The translations under genes were made by a program, and so were the position numbers. Positions 26,881 to 35,998 of a stretch of DNA of 64,000 nucleotides are shown piece after piece. Each line of letters starts with the position of its first letter. The first letter of the stretch is position 1. The notes beneath the pieces are model-generated. The model ran no database searches, was not told the origin of the DNA, and saw nothing but the letters and a program-made list of their open reading frames with translations. Source of the stretch: MGBC163016 sp964462135 (lineage in GTDB: Bacteria; Actinomycetota; Coriobacteriia; Coriobacteriales; Eggerthellaceae); assembly GCA_964462135.1 (NCBI GenBank), contig CAYWWK010000003.1, positions 44,987 through 108,986 on the forward strand, in the 5' to 3' direction.

Positions 26881-27233
26881 CGGAAGCTACCGCGTCGCAG
26901 AACATGATGCTTGGTCCGGGAGTTATCGACACCATCATCTCCATCACGGTTTCTGAGACCGATGGAGTGGCTGGGATCGGTTCTCCTGTCACGAGTGGCA
27001 TTCGCGCGATGTTCGCAGCGGGTCCATCAACCTCAGGCATCGAGACCACTCGCGATGAGGAAGGACGCTTGGAGGTTGCCCTCCATGTCAGTGTCTATTA
27101 CGGATACGTGCTTCCCGATCTCGCTGAGAAGCTTCGCAGTGCCATTGCCGATGCCCTCATGGTTCAAGTGGGCATACCGGTGAGCAAGGTGGATGTCTAT
27201 ATCGACAGCATCCAATTCCCCGCGCAGGGATAG
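26877..27233 (+). CDS. Asp23/Gls24 family envelope stress protein
   Basis: A 118-residue DUF322 protein, recognised by the opening LGPGVIDTIISITVSETDGVAGI and by the C-terminal VSKVDVYIDSI. Members bind the membrane or envelope and respond to stress in Gram-positives; the exact role is not known. In many Gram-positives it lies between the biotin-enzyme genes and nusB, exactly as here. ATGA overlap with accC. Confidence 0.9.
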   Translation: MTEATASQNMMLGPGVIDTIISITVSETDGVAGIGSPVTSGIRAMFAAGPSTSGIETTRDEEGRLEVALHVSVYYGYVLPDLAEKLRSAIADALMVQVGIPVSKVDVYIDSIQFPAQG

Positions 27234-27238
27234 CATCC

Positions 27239-27697
27239 GTGGCTCGCAAGCATGAAAGGACGGCAGCACGCAGGGCTGCCGCGCAGATACTGTATTCGGC
27301 CTCCATCAGGAACATGGACGCATCGGATATCCTTGAAGGTGGCCAACTTGATTGCCTTGATCAGCCATTGGGCGATTACTCGCTCATGCTTATCCATGGG
27401 ATCGAGGATCATTCCCAGGAGATTGATGAGATCATCTCGAGGCTGGCGAAGAACTGGACGCTGGAGCGCATGCCGCTGATGGATGTGGCCATCATCAGGA
27501 TTGCCCTGTTCGAGATGCTCCACGTCGAAGACGTTCCCGTTTCGGTCTCCATCAATGAAGCCGTCGAACTTGCGAAATGCTTCGGTGGAGAGGATGATTC
27601 CCCTCGCTTCGTCAATGGCATGCTCGGCAGCGTTGCCCGCCAGATGGATTCCCCTGACCCAGACGACGCGGAGAGCCATGTGGGAGGTGGACGATGA
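27239..27697 (+). CDS. nusB: Transcription antitermination factor NusB
   Basis: RNA-binding protein that joins NusE in rRNA antitermination. The all-helical 152-residue chain begins ARKHERTAARRAAAQILY and contains MDVAIIRIALFEML and the family-typical PVSVSINEAVELAKCFGGE. GTG start, 5 bp after the Asp23 gene. Its end overlaps xseB by 4 bp (ATGA). Confidence 0.95.
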   Translation: MARKHERTAARRAAAQILYSASIRNMDASDILEGGQLDCLDQPLGDYSLMLIHGIEDHSQEIDEIISRLAKNWTLERMPLMDVAIIRIALFEMLHVEDVPVSVSINEAVELAKCFGGEDDSPRFVNGMLGSVARQMDSPDPDDAESHVGGGR

Positions 27698-27942
27698 GCG
27701 AGATGTCATTCGAGGAATCGAAAGAGCGCTTGGAGGAGATAGCCTCTTTGGTGGAGGATGCCGATATGCCCTTGAATGAGGCGCTCGCCCTTTTCGAAGA
27801 GGCGGTCACAGTGGGGCTTCATGCCTGCGAGATGAGTGAGCAGGATATCAAGCTTGAGGTCCAGGGAGAAGAAGCCGACCAGGTTCAGACGCCTTCTCTG
27901 GAAGCTGATGGGGTAATCCAAGAAGATGAGACCGTCCAATAA
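27694..27942 (+). CDS. xseB: Exodeoxyribonuclease VII small subunit
   Basis: Small helical subunit of exonuclease VII, which degrades single-stranded DNA. The 82 residues hold the family signature MSFEESKERLEEIASLVEDADMPL (shown in parts: FEESKERLEEI, LEDALALFEEAV-like LNEALALFEEAV). The large subunit gene xseA, normally just upstream, is not in this window. Overlaps nusB by 4 bp and dxs by 17 bp. Confidence 0.9.
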   Translation: MSEMSFEESKERLEEIASLVEDADMPLNEALALFEEAVTVGLHACEMSEQDIKLEVQGEEADQVQTPSLEADGVIQEDETVQ

Positions 27943-29812
27943 GCGCATACTCGACTGCATTTCCTCTCCTCAGGATCTTCATCTGCTGAGCATCGAGGAG
28001 CTGAACATCCTTGCCGGGGAGATCAGAGACCAGATCGTCGCCACCACCTCGAAGACAGGGGGGCATGTGGCCTCCTCGCTGGGTGCCGTTGAGATCATCC
28101 TTGCGTGCCACAGCGTTTTGGATGCGCCTCAAGACAAGATCGTCTTCGACGTGGGTCATCAGTCATACGCCCACAAGCTGGTGACGGGCAGACTCGGCCA
28201 GTTTGACAGCCTCAGATCCTATGGGGGCATATCCGGCTTCCCGAAGCCGACGGAAAGCCCCTATGACACCCACCCTTCAGGACATGCATCGGACTCGTTG
28301 TCGGTGGCTTCGGGATATGCGAAGGCGAAGGTGCTTCGTGGTGGTTCTGAGCGTGTGGTGGCCATCATAGGGGATGCAGCTCTGGCTGGCGGTATGGCCT
28401 TCGAGGCCTTAAACTACATCGGGAGCCAGCAGCTGCCCATGGTCATCATTCTGAATGACAATGAGATGTCCATCTCGCGCAACGTGGGTGCGCTGATGCG
28501 CCATCTGGGAAATGTGCGTTCCATGAAAGGGTATCGTCAGACACGCGATTTCATCCAGGAGAGGATGGAAAGCGGAGGTCGGATGAGCAATGCGTTCGTG
28601 GAATTAGGGCGCCGCATGAAGGATTCCACGAAGCATATGTTCCTTCCTGATTCCATGATCTATGAGCAGCTGGGCATCGTCTGCACCCCGCCCATCAATG
28701 GCAATGACATAGCCGAGATGCAGGAGATGCTCCGTCTTGTGTCGACGATGGACTGCCCCGTTCTCATCCACGCCGTCACCAAGAAGGGGGCTGGATACCG
28801 TCCTGCGGAAGATGATCCAGTCCGTTTCCATGGGATCAGCCCTTACAATCCCGCCACGGGCGAGGTGTATCCCAAGCCGGCGTCAGGTCCCAAGCACACC
28901 GACGTCTTCGGGCAGACACTGGTTGAAGAGGCAGCATCCGATGAACGCATCGTGGCTATCACTGCCGCCATGGAGGGGGGAACGGGGCTTGAGAGGTTCC
29001 ATGAGCGATTCCCTGATCGATTCATTGATGTGGGAATTGCCGAGGAGCAGGCGGTGGGTATGGCGTCCGGTTTGGCTGCGGCTGGACTGAAACCGGTGGT
29101 GGCCATCTATTCGACCTTCATGCAGCGTGCCTTCGATCAGGTTATCGTTGATGTGGCCTTGGCAAGACGTGATGTCGTCTTCGCTTTGGACCGGGCAGGG
29201 ATCGTCGGAGATGACGGTCCCACCCATCATGGTGTGTTCGACATCGCCTACATGCGCATGGTCCCAGGCATGAAGGTGCTCGTTCCCTCATGCGCCGATG
29301 AGCTTCGCTCATCCGTGCATACCGCCTTGGCCTTGGATGGTCCGATATCCATACGCTACCCGAGAGGCGCCTCTGACAGCCAACTCTCCGACGAATTGGA
29401 GGTGTTCGAAGTGGGGCGCGGACGCAAGCTCAAAGAGGGGGCGGATGCCGGTATTCTGGCATGGGGGCGAACGGTCTCATCGGCAATGGAGGCTGCTTGC
29501 GCGCTTGCGGAGGAAGGCATCGATGTGACCGTGTTCGACATGCGATGGGCCAAGCCTCTTGATGTGGAGGCCATCCATGATGCCGCCGCCACAGGAGTCG
29601 TGGTTACGATTGAAGAGGGGTCGCTTGCAGGAGGCGTGGGTGAAGGGGTGCTGGAATCCCTTTCACAAGATGGGCTTGCGCCTGCCGTTCGCACGCTTGC
29701 CCTTCCCGATTCCTTCATCATGCAGGGAGACGTTGATCTGCTCTTACGTGATGCCCATCTGGATGCGCAGGCCATCATGGATGCCGTGAAAGACCTCCGT
29801 TGCGCCCTCTGA
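27926..29812 (+). CDS. dxs: 1-deoxy-D-xylulose-5-phosphate synthase
   Basis: Joins pyruvate and glyceraldehyde 3-phosphate in the first MEP-pathway step, with thiamine diphosphate. Domain 1 has KTGGHVASSLGAVEI, DVGHQSYAHK and GDAALAGGMAFEALN; the second thiamine domain has VGIAEEQAVGMASGLA; 628 aa is normal. The start inside xseB suggests coupling. The pathway's last enzyme, IspH, is encoded at 40.7 kb. Confidence 0.96.
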   Translation: MRPSNKRILDCISSPQDLHLLSIEELNILAGEIRDQIVATTSKTGGHVASSLGAVEIILACHSVLDAPQDKIVFDVGHQSYAHKLVTGRLGQFDSLRSYGGISGFPKPTESPYDTHPSGHASDSLSVASGYAKAKVLRGGSERVVAIIGDAALAGGMAFEALNYIGSQQLPMVIILNDNEMSISRNVGALMRHLGNVRSMKGYRQTRDFIQERMESGGRMSNAFVELGRRMKDSTKHMFLPDSMIYEQLGIVCTPPINGNDIAEMQEMLRLVSTMDCPVLIHAVTKKGAGYRPAEDDPVRFHGISPYNPATGEVYPKPASGPKHTDVFGQTLVEEAASDERIVAITAAMEGGTGLERFHERFPDRFIDVGIAEEQAVGMASGLAAAGLKPVVAIYSTFMQRAFDQVIVDVALARRDVVFALDRAGIVGDDGPTHHGVFDIAYMRMVPGMKVLVPSCADELRSSVHTALALDGPISIRYPRGASDSQLSDELEVFEVGRGRKLKEGADAGILAWGRTVSSAMEAACALAEEGIDVTVFDMRWAKPLDVEAIHDAAATGVVVTIEEGSLAGGVGEGVLESLSQDGLAPAVRTLALPDSFIMQGDVDLLLRDAHLDAQAIMDAVKDLRCAL

Positions 29813-29973
29813 TCTGCCGGTCCATCTTGTTTCGATACGGTGAACAGCGCGCTTCACCTTGATTAAGATCGCTTTTTCCCTTGGTTAACAATCGAATCCT
29901 CCCACCGCTGCCGTCGGGATGTCTGGAATCATCGAGGAGAAGTTGATGACATCGAGTGCAGGGAGTGATCGAA

Positions 29974-31242
29974 ATGGATGGAGGAACGACGGCGTTCATG
30001 ATGGTGAGCGCCATGCTGGTGTTGCTGATGACACCGGGACTGGCATTCTTCTACGGAGGCCTCTCAAGACGCAAGAATGTGGGAAACACCATGCTCATGG
30101 TGATCGCCTCAATAGGCATCGTGGCAGTCACCTGGACGGTCTGTGGATGGTCAGTGGCCTATGGGGGAAGCGACGAGAATCCCTTCATCGGGGGATTCGA
30201 TCAGCTTTTGCTGCTGGGGAACACCCAGGCCATGATCATCGAGGCTGATCTTCCTGGAGATGCGGTCTATCCATCACTGGTGGACGTGGCATTCCAGATG
30301 GCTTTCTGCATGATCACGACAGCCATCATCACCGGTGGTGTGGCGGGAAGGATGAAGTTCGGTGCCATCGCTGCCTTCCTGGTGGTTTGGACCGTCGTGG
30401 TCTATCCTGTGCTCGCCCACATGGTATGGGGAGGGGATGGGTCGCTCATCGGCGGCGTCATCGGCGCCTTGGACTTCGCCGGCGGTGATGTCGTCCATAT
30501 CTCCAGCGGCCTGACCGCGCTGATCCTCTGCATCCTCTGCGGACGTCGCAAGGGCTTCGGCGCCATGAGCTATCGTCCTCACAATGTGCCCTTCGTCGCC
30601 TTGGGGGCCGCTCTCCTTTGGTTCGGCTGGTTCGGGTTCAATGCAGGGAGCGCATTCGCACCCGATGGCATCGCTGCCCTTGCTCTGGTGAATACCGTGT
30701 GTGCATCAGGTGCCGCCGTCGTCTCGTGGATGGTCACGGAACGTCTCACGGTGAAGAAGCCCACGCTGATTGGTGCCTGCACGGGTCTTGTGGCAGGGCT
30801 TGTGGTCATCACCCCGGCGGCAGGCTTCGTCGAGCCGTGGGCGGCCGTGCTCATGGGAATCATCGTATCTCCCGTCTGCTATTACGCTATCAGCCACCTC
30901 AAGCGCGTGATCGGCTACGATGATGCGCTGGATGCCTTCGGCTGCCATTGCGTGGGAGGCATCCTCGGCGGCATCCTCACCGGTATCTTCTGCGTGCCCG
31001 AGCTCTCTTGGACTGATTTCGGTGGTCTTGTCTACACGGGCGATTTCACGTTGCTGGGGGCTCAGGTCCTGGGGATTCTCGTGACCATCGTGTTCGTCGG
31101 CGTGCTTGATGTGGTCATCGGACTTATCGTGAAGGCGTGCTTCAAGGGCAGCCTGCGCGTGAGCGATGAGGCTGAGGCGCTGGGACTGGATGTGGCCGAA
31201 CACGGCGAATCCGCATACCCCGCCTACGTCGGTTTGGATTAG
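29974..31242 (+). CDS. amtB: Ammonium transporter Amt
   Basis: Trimeric ammonium channel of the inner membrane. Eleven membrane segments fit the 422 residues; family marks are TPGLAFFYGGLSRRKN, DFAGGDVVHISSG and the second pore His in FGCHCVGGI. The ATG at 29974 is chosen, with GGGAG 8 bases upstream, over an in-frame GTG at 29956. Coupled by a 13-bp gap to glnK. The 143 bp upstream hold no clear -35/-10 pair. Confidence 0.95.
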   Translation: MDGGTTAFMMVSAMLVLLMTPGLAFFYGGLSRRKNVGNTMLMVIASIGIVAVTWTVCGWSVAYGGSDENPFIGGFDQLLLLGNTQAMIIEADLPGDAVYPSLVDVAFQMAFCMITTAIITGGVAGRMKFGAIAAFLVVWTVVVYPVLAHMVWGGDGSLIGGVIGALDFAGGDVVHISSGLTALILCILCGRRKGFGAMSYRPHNVPFVALGAALLWFGWFGFNAGSAFAPDGIAALALVNTVCASGAAVVSWMVTERLTVKKPTLIGACTGLVAGLVVITPAAGFVEPWAAVLMGIIVSPVCYYAISHLKRVIGYDDALDAFGCHCVGGILGGILTGIFCVPELSWTDFGGLVYTGDFTLLGAQVLGILVTIVFVGVLDVVIGLIVKACFKGSLRVSDEAEALGLDVAEHGESAYPAYVGLD

Positions 31243-31255
31243 AGAGGGTGAGCAT

Positions 31256-31594
31256 ATGAAACGGATCATAGGCATCGTGCGTCCCGAGAAGATGGAAGCC
31301 GTCAAGGATGCCCTGTTCGCCATCAGTGTCAGCGGCATGACCATCAGTCAGGTCAATGGCTGCGGGAATCAGCATGGCTGGAAGGAACACTATCGCGGCA
31401 CCGAAGTACTGCTGAACATGGTGCCGAAGGTGAAGATCGAGGTCGTGGTCGATGACGGCCGAGTGGATGAGATCGTGGATGCCATGGTGGGCGCGGCGCG
31501 GACAGGTGGCGTAGGGGATGGGAAGATATTCGTGAGTCCCGTCGAGGAAGTCATACGCATCCGTACCGGAGAGCGTGGCACCTGCGCCATCTGA
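31256..31594 (+). CDS. glnK: PII nitrogen regulatory protein lacking Tyr51
   Basis: PII trimer that senses ATP/ADP and 2-oxoglutarate and plugs AmtB. The 112 residues open MKRIIGIVRPEK and end with DGKIFVSPVEEVIRIRTGE, both signature regions. The T-loop reads HYRGTEVLLN: position 51, uridylylated or adenylylated Tyr in proteobacteria and streptomycetes, is Val. Covalent control through GlnD is therefore unlikely, and effector binding alone should drive it (inference). ATG preceded by GAGAGGGTGAG. Confidence 0.95.
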   Translation: MKRIIGIVRPEKMEAVKDALFAISVSGMTISQVNGCGNQHGWKEHYRGTEVLLNMVPKVKIEVVVDDGRVDEIVDAMVGAARTGGVGDGKIFVSPVEEVIRIRTGERGTCAI

Positions 31595-31608
31595 GAGGAC
31601 GCTTTTGC

Positions 31609-31614
31609 TAGAAT
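31609..31614 (+). promoter_or_regulatory. Possible -10 box before the ABC-F gene
   Basis: TAGAAT in the short palindrome GCTAGAATAGC, 46 bp before the GTG start at 31660. No -35 match at the right distance, so support is weak. Confidence 0.3.
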
Positions 31615-31659
31615 AGCAGGTTCAAACGCGCACCTCGAGGAAAGGTCCTTTCGTCCGCT

Positions 31660-33711
31660 GTGATCCTGCAGGTTGAGCACATATCGAAATCGTTCGGAGG
31701 CAGACAGCTCTTCGCTGATGCCTCCTTTCGCCTTGAGGCCTATGATCGGTTGGCGCTGGTGGGCCCCAATGGAGCTGGCAAGACCACGCTTCTGAACATC
31801 ATCTCCGGTCAGGAAGAGGCCGATGAGGGAACCATCACCTTCGCCAAGGGCACCCGGGTGGGATATCTTGAGCAGGAGGCCATCGAGATGGGGGAGCGCC
31901 CCATCTTCGAGGAGGTCATCTCCTCTCAAAGCGAGGTGTTGGAAGCCGAGCAGAAGCTTGCCAAGCTCGAATCCTGTTTGGGGAGCAATCCAAGCGAGGC
32001 GCAGCTGTCAGAGCTCGGACGGCTGCGTGATGCCTACGAGATGATGGGCGGCTATACCCTTGAGGCGAAAGTACGTGCCGTTCTCTTCGGCATTGGATTC
32101 TCCGAAGAGGATCTCGGTCGGCTGACCACTGAGTTCTCAGGGGGTTGGCAGATGCGCATCGCACTTGCGAAGCTGCTCGTGCGCAATCCGGAAGTCCTCT
32201 TGCTTGATGAGCCGACCAATCACCTTGACCTGGAGAGCGTCCGCTGGTTGGAAGGGTTCCTCAAAGGCTATGAGGGGACCGTCATCGTCGTGAGTCACGA
32301 CCGCGCCTTCATGGACAACATGGTTGACACGGTGGCTGAGATCTCAAACGGAGCCATCACGCTCTATAAGGGAAACTATTCACGCTACCTCAAGAGCCGG
32401 GAGGAGCGGCTTGAGCGCATGCGCGAAGAGCGTCGCGCGCAGCTGGAGGAGATGGCCAAGCTCGAAGCCTTCATCGAGCGATTCCGCTACAAGGCAAGCA
32501 AGGCCAAGCAGGCTCAGGATCGTGTGGGAAAACTGGAGAAGCTGAAAGCCGAGCTCATAGAGCTTCCCGAAGAGAAGCACTCCATCAAGTTCAACTTCGT
32601 TCAGCCTCCCCGCACCGGGGAGGAGGTCGTGCGGGCCCGAGGCCTGTCGAAGGCCTTTGAAGAGAAGCGTGTCTACGATCAGCTTGACCTGTCCCTCTAT
32701 CGGGGTGACAAGGTTGCCTTGGTGGGTCCGAACGGAGCCGGCAAGTCAACGCTGCTCAAGATGATCGCGGGGGTGATAGAACCGGATTCAGGCACGATCG
32801 ATTACGGAGAGCATGTCGCCCTCACCTATTATGCGCAGCATCAATCAGATGAGCTCACTGGCAGTAACACCGTCTTCGAGGAGCTGGACAAGGCAGCGCC
32901 CGGATGGACCATATCGCAGGTGCGCAGCCTCCTCGGTGCCTTCTTGTTCAAGGGCGATGACGTTGACAAGCGCGTATCGGTGCTTTCGGGAGGAGAGAAG
33001 GGCAGACTGGCCTTGGCGAAGATGCTCGTGGCGCCAAGCCCGCTGCTCTGTCTTGACGAGCCTACCAACCATCTGGATATCTCCAGTGCTGACATCTTGG
33101 AGCAGGCGCTCGATCAATTCGAAGGAACCATACTGCTCATCACGCATGATCGCCATCTGATCAAGAGCATCGCCAATCGCATCATCGAAGTGAAGGATGG
33201 CAAGATCACTGACTACCAGGGTGACTGGGATTACTACCTCTTCAAATCAGGCCAAGCCTCAGAGGGTGGCCCTGAGCGCCCGTCCGTCGTCGACGAGCTC
33301 TTCGACGAGGCGTCCGCAGACAAAGGGGCGAAAGACGCGCGAAGCGGGGAACAGAAGCCCACTACCTTCACGGTGAACCGACTGGATCATGGGAGCAAGG
33401 AGCAAAAGGGCGTTCGCAAGACCAAGGAGCAGAAGCGGGCTGAGGCTCTTGCCCGTCAGCGCAGAAGCGCTGCAACCAAGGACATCAAGAAGCGCATCCA
33501 AGAACTGGAGGAGCAGCTTGAGCGTGAGCAGAAGCGGATGGATGAGATATTTGCCCTCATGGCTGACCCTGACTTCTACATCAAGGAGGATGCAGCCAGC
33601 GACATCATCAAGGAGCATGCCATCCTGAAGGCGCGCATAGAGGAGCACGAAGCTTCGTGGCTTGAGCTGTCTGACGAAATGGAGAGGATATTGGCAGAGG
33701 TGCAGCAATGA
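31660..33711 (+). CDS. ABC-F family ATPase (translation factor type)
   Basis: Soluble twin ABC ATPase with no membrane domain; relatives (EttA, Uup, YdiF, resistance ARE proteins) bind the ribosome. First cassette: GPNGAGKTTL near 36, LLLDEPTNHLDLES. Between the cassettes is the charged P-site interaction linker (about 240-310, rich in Glu, Arg and Lys). Second cassette: GPNGAGKSTL, LSGGEKGRLALAKML, CLDEPTNHLD. A C-terminal coiled coil (about 590-683) follows a basic linker, as in Uup/YdiF. GTG start. The ATGA overlap with the next gene signals coupling. Confidence 0.92.
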   Translation: MILQVEHISKSFGGRQLFADASFRLEAYDRLALVGPNGAGKTTLLNIISGQEEADEGTITFAKGTRVGYLEQEAIEMGERPIFEEVISSQSEVLEAEQKLAKLESCLGSNPSEAQLSELGRLRDAYEMMGGYTLEAKVRAVLFGIGFSEEDLGRLTTEFSGGWQMRIALAKLLVRNPEVLLLDEPTNHLDLESVRWLEGFLKGYEGTVIVVSHDRAFMDNMVDTVAEISNGAITLYKGNYSRYLKSREERLERMREERRAQLEEMAKLEAFIERFRYKASKAKQAQDRVGKLEKLKAELIELPEEKHSIKFNFVQPPRTGEEVVRARGLSKAFEEKRVYDQLDLSLYRGDKVALVGPNGAGKSTLLKMIAGVIEPDSGTIDYGEHVALTYYAQHQSDELTGSNTVFEELDKAAPGWTISQVRSLLGAFLFKGDDVDKRVSVLSGGEKGRLALAKMLVAPSPLLCLDEPTNHLDISSADILEQALDQFEGTILLITHDRHLIKSIANRIIEVKDGKITDYQGDWDYYLFKSGQASEGGPERPSVVDELFDEASADKGAKDARSGEQKPTTFTVNRLDHGSKEQKGVRKTKEQKRAEALARQRRSAATKDIKKRIQELEEQLEREQKRMDEIFALMADPDFYIKEDAASDIIKEHAILKARIEEHEASWLELSDEMERILAEVQQ

Positions 33712-34382
33712 TAGAAGAGGTGATGTACTACGCCTGTGCCATCATCAGCTTCACGGTGGCGCTCACGGGTCATGAGGTGGCCCATGGCCTCGCGGCTTAC
33801 AAATTGGGTGATCCCACTGCCAAGCGGGCAGGCCGACTTTCGCTGAACCCCCTGAAGCACATCGATCCTTTCGGCACGGTCATCCTGCCACTGCTCTTGA
33901 TGGTGCTCCATATGCCCATCTTCGGCTATGCCAAGCCCGTTCCCTATAATCCCAGCTACTTCAAGGATCCACGCAAGGGAGATGCCATCACCGGCTTCGC
34001 AGGACCGGCGGCCAATCTCGTCATGGCATCGGCAGCAGCGCTCATCGCCCAGATCATCCATGCGCTCTGGCCGCATCTCCTTCAAACCGAAGGTGGCTAT
34101 TTCCTGATGCTCCTCTTGGCCACGTTCACGTTGGTGAACCTCTACCTGATGTTCTTCAACCTGATTCCCATTCCACCTCTGGATGGCTCGTCCATCATTG
34201 CCGTGTTCATCCCACCCGCATGGCTGCCGAAATGGTACTCCATTCAGCATTATGCCTTTCCCATCTTCATGATCGCCATCATCGCTCTGCCGTATCTTGT
34301 GGGATTCAATCCCTTTTCGTGGTATCTCGACGTGACTGCGGGCAATCTGGCGAACCTCATGTTTCCCTTCAGGATCTCTTGA
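33708..34382 (+). CDS. Site-2 protease family (M50) membrane metalloprotease
   Basis: Intramembrane zinc protease of the compact S2P group. Zinc motif HEVAH at 22-26 in the first membrane helix and the second motif NLIPIPPLDGS near 155 are both present; about six membrane segments in 224 residues. No PDZ domain, so it differs from RseP. In Gram-positives this family often precedes scpA, as here. Substrate unknown. Confidence 0.92.
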   Translation: MIEEVMYYACAIISFTVALTGHEVAHGLAAYKLGDPTAKRAGRLSLNPLKHIDPFGTVILPLLLMVLHMPIFGYAKPVPYNPSYFKDPRKGDAITGFAGPAANLVMASAAALIAQIIHALWPHLLQTEGGYFLMLLLATFTLVNLYLMFFNLIPIPPLDGSSIIAVFIPPAWLPKWYSIQHYAFPIFMIAIIALPYLVGFNPFSWYLDVTAGNLANLMFPFRIS

Positions 34383-34397
34383 GGAAGCTGTTGGTTC

Positions 34398-35171
34398 ATG
34401 GCATACAAGGTGAAGACAGAGGCATTCGAAGGACCGTTCGATCTCTTGCTCTATCTGGTCAGCAAGAAACGGGTGGATATCGGTGCTATTTCCATAGCTG
34501 AGATTGCTGATCAGTATCTTGCTGAGGTGGCCCATATGAAGAGCCTTGACCTGGATGTGGCTTCCGATTTCCTCCTGGTTGCCTCCACGCTTCTTGAGAT
34601 GAAGGCCCGGGCATTGGTGCCACGCCCCCATGAGGAGCTTGACGAGGACGTGGAAGGTCTGGCACCTGATGCTGCCCGAGAGGTGCTGGCGCAGAAGCTC
34701 ATCGCCTACAAGCAGTTCAAGAATGCCTCAGAAGAGCTGTATTCCCGATTCTGCACCGAGGGCAGGATGCATGTCCGCCCCTTTGGGCCCGGTGCCGATT
34801 TCGGTGACCTCATGCCTGATTTCCTCAAAGGCTGCACGCTTGCCGATCTAGGTCAACGGGCAGCGGCCGCCTTGGCGCGCCGGGAGGTGTTCCTGCTTGA
34901 AAGCGAGCATATCGCCAGCAAGCCCATCCCGGTGGAGACGTTCGTCCGCTCCATCCATGAGCGCATCGTGTCCGAGAAGCGCCTTTCATTCCATAACCTT
35001 GTCAGGGAAGCCCACACCCCGCAGATCATTGTGGTGACCTTCTTGGCGATACTCGAACTTTACAAGCGGCAAATGGTGAACCTTGATCAGGCGGAGGCAT
35101 TCGGTGATATCGACATCCGCTACATCGAAGGATCAGGTGCCCTGTTCCTTGAGGAAGGGGACGATGAATGA
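34398..35171 (+). CDS. scpA: Segregation and condensation protein A
   Basis: Kleisin that bridges the SMC heads in the condensin-like complex that folds the chromosome. The N-terminal FEGPFDLLLYLVSKKRVDI, ASDFLLVASTLLEMKAR and the C-terminal winged helix (about 180-257) are all seen. Overlaps scpB by 4 bp. The smc gene is not in the window. Confidence 0.96.
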   Translation: MAYKVKTEAFEGPFDLLLYLVSKKRVDIGAISIAEIADQYLAEVAHMKSLDLDVASDFLLVASTLLEMKARALVPRPHEELDEDVEGLAPDAAREVLAQKLIAYKQFKNASEELYSRFCTEGRMHVRPFGPGADFGDLMPDFLKGCTLADLGQRAAAALARREVFLLESEHIASKPIPVETFVRSIHERIVSEKRLSFHNLVREAHTPQIIVVTFLAILELYKRQMVNLDQAEAFGDIDIRYIEGSGALFLEEGDDE

Positions 35172-35998
35172 CGTTCAAAGATGATGCCTATCTGAGTTCC
35201 GCGCTGGAGGCGCTGCTCTTCGTGAGCGATGAACCGGTGGATGCCGCGTCGCTGGCAGACGTGCTCGAGATGGAGAAGGGTGACATCCTCAAGGGGCTGA
35301 GGTCGCTGCAGGAGGACAAGCGTTCGGAGAATGCTGGCATCCAGCTTCGCGAAACCGCCAGTGGATGGCAGCTGGTGACCCATGCAGAACACCACGACCT
35401 CATTGAAAGCTATGTGAGATCGTGGGATACCCGCAAACTGTCCGCCGCCGCCATGGAGACCCTGGCCATCATCGCCTACATGCAGCCGGTGACACGTGCG
35501 CAGGTGTCATCCGTGCGTGGCGTCACGTCCGACTCCTCCATCAGCTCTCTGGTTGAGAAGGGTCTCGTCCGGGAAGTGGGCAGCGCTGATACGCCCGGCA
35601 ACCCCATTCTGTATGGGACGACGCGAATGTTCTTGGACAAGTTCGGGCTGCGGGGCCTGGATGAGATGACCGATCTTGCTGAATTCGCGCCCGACGAGGA
35701 AACGGAGCGCTTGATCCGAGAGCGTCTGAACGCCACGCGGGATGAGGTTTCGATCTCCGATGAAGAGGCCGCCCGGATGGCCGAGCAGCTGCTCTATGAC
35801 GATGCTGCTGATACCGCCATTGCTGGGATGGTTGCCGCTGAGGCAGAGGTGCAGACCATGGTGGAAGCTGACCGCATGACCCAATCCGCCGATGCCGATC
35901 CCGTCCAGAAGATGATGCGCGAAGCGCTTCAATCTGCCGCCGGCGTGGTGGAGAAGATCGATTTCGACGAGCTTCAGTTCGATACCGACGATGAGTGA
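35168..35998 (+). CDS. scpB: Segregation and condensation protein B with acidic tail
   Basis: Dimeric winged-helix partner of ScpA. Core residues 1-185: LSSALEALLFVSDEPV, LSAAAMETLAIIAYMQPVTR, YGTTRMFLDKFGLRGL. The last 90 residues are acidic and Ala/Met-rich (EEAARMAEQLL and similar), longer than in Bacillus ScpB. The last 8 bp overlap the next gene. Confidence 0.95.
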   Translation: MTFKDDAYLSSALEALLFVSDEPVDAASLADVLEMEKGDILKGLRSLQEDKRSENAGIQLRETASGWQLVTHAEHHDLIESYVRSWDTRKLSAAAMETLAIIAYMQPVTRAQVSSVRGVTSDSSISSLVEKGLVREVGSADTPGNPILYGTTRMFLDKFGLRGLDEMTDLAEFAPDEETERLIRERLNATRDEVSISDEEAARMAEQLLYDDAADTAIAGMVAAEAEVQTMVEADRMTQSADADPVQKMMREALQSAAGVVEKIDFDELQFDTDDE

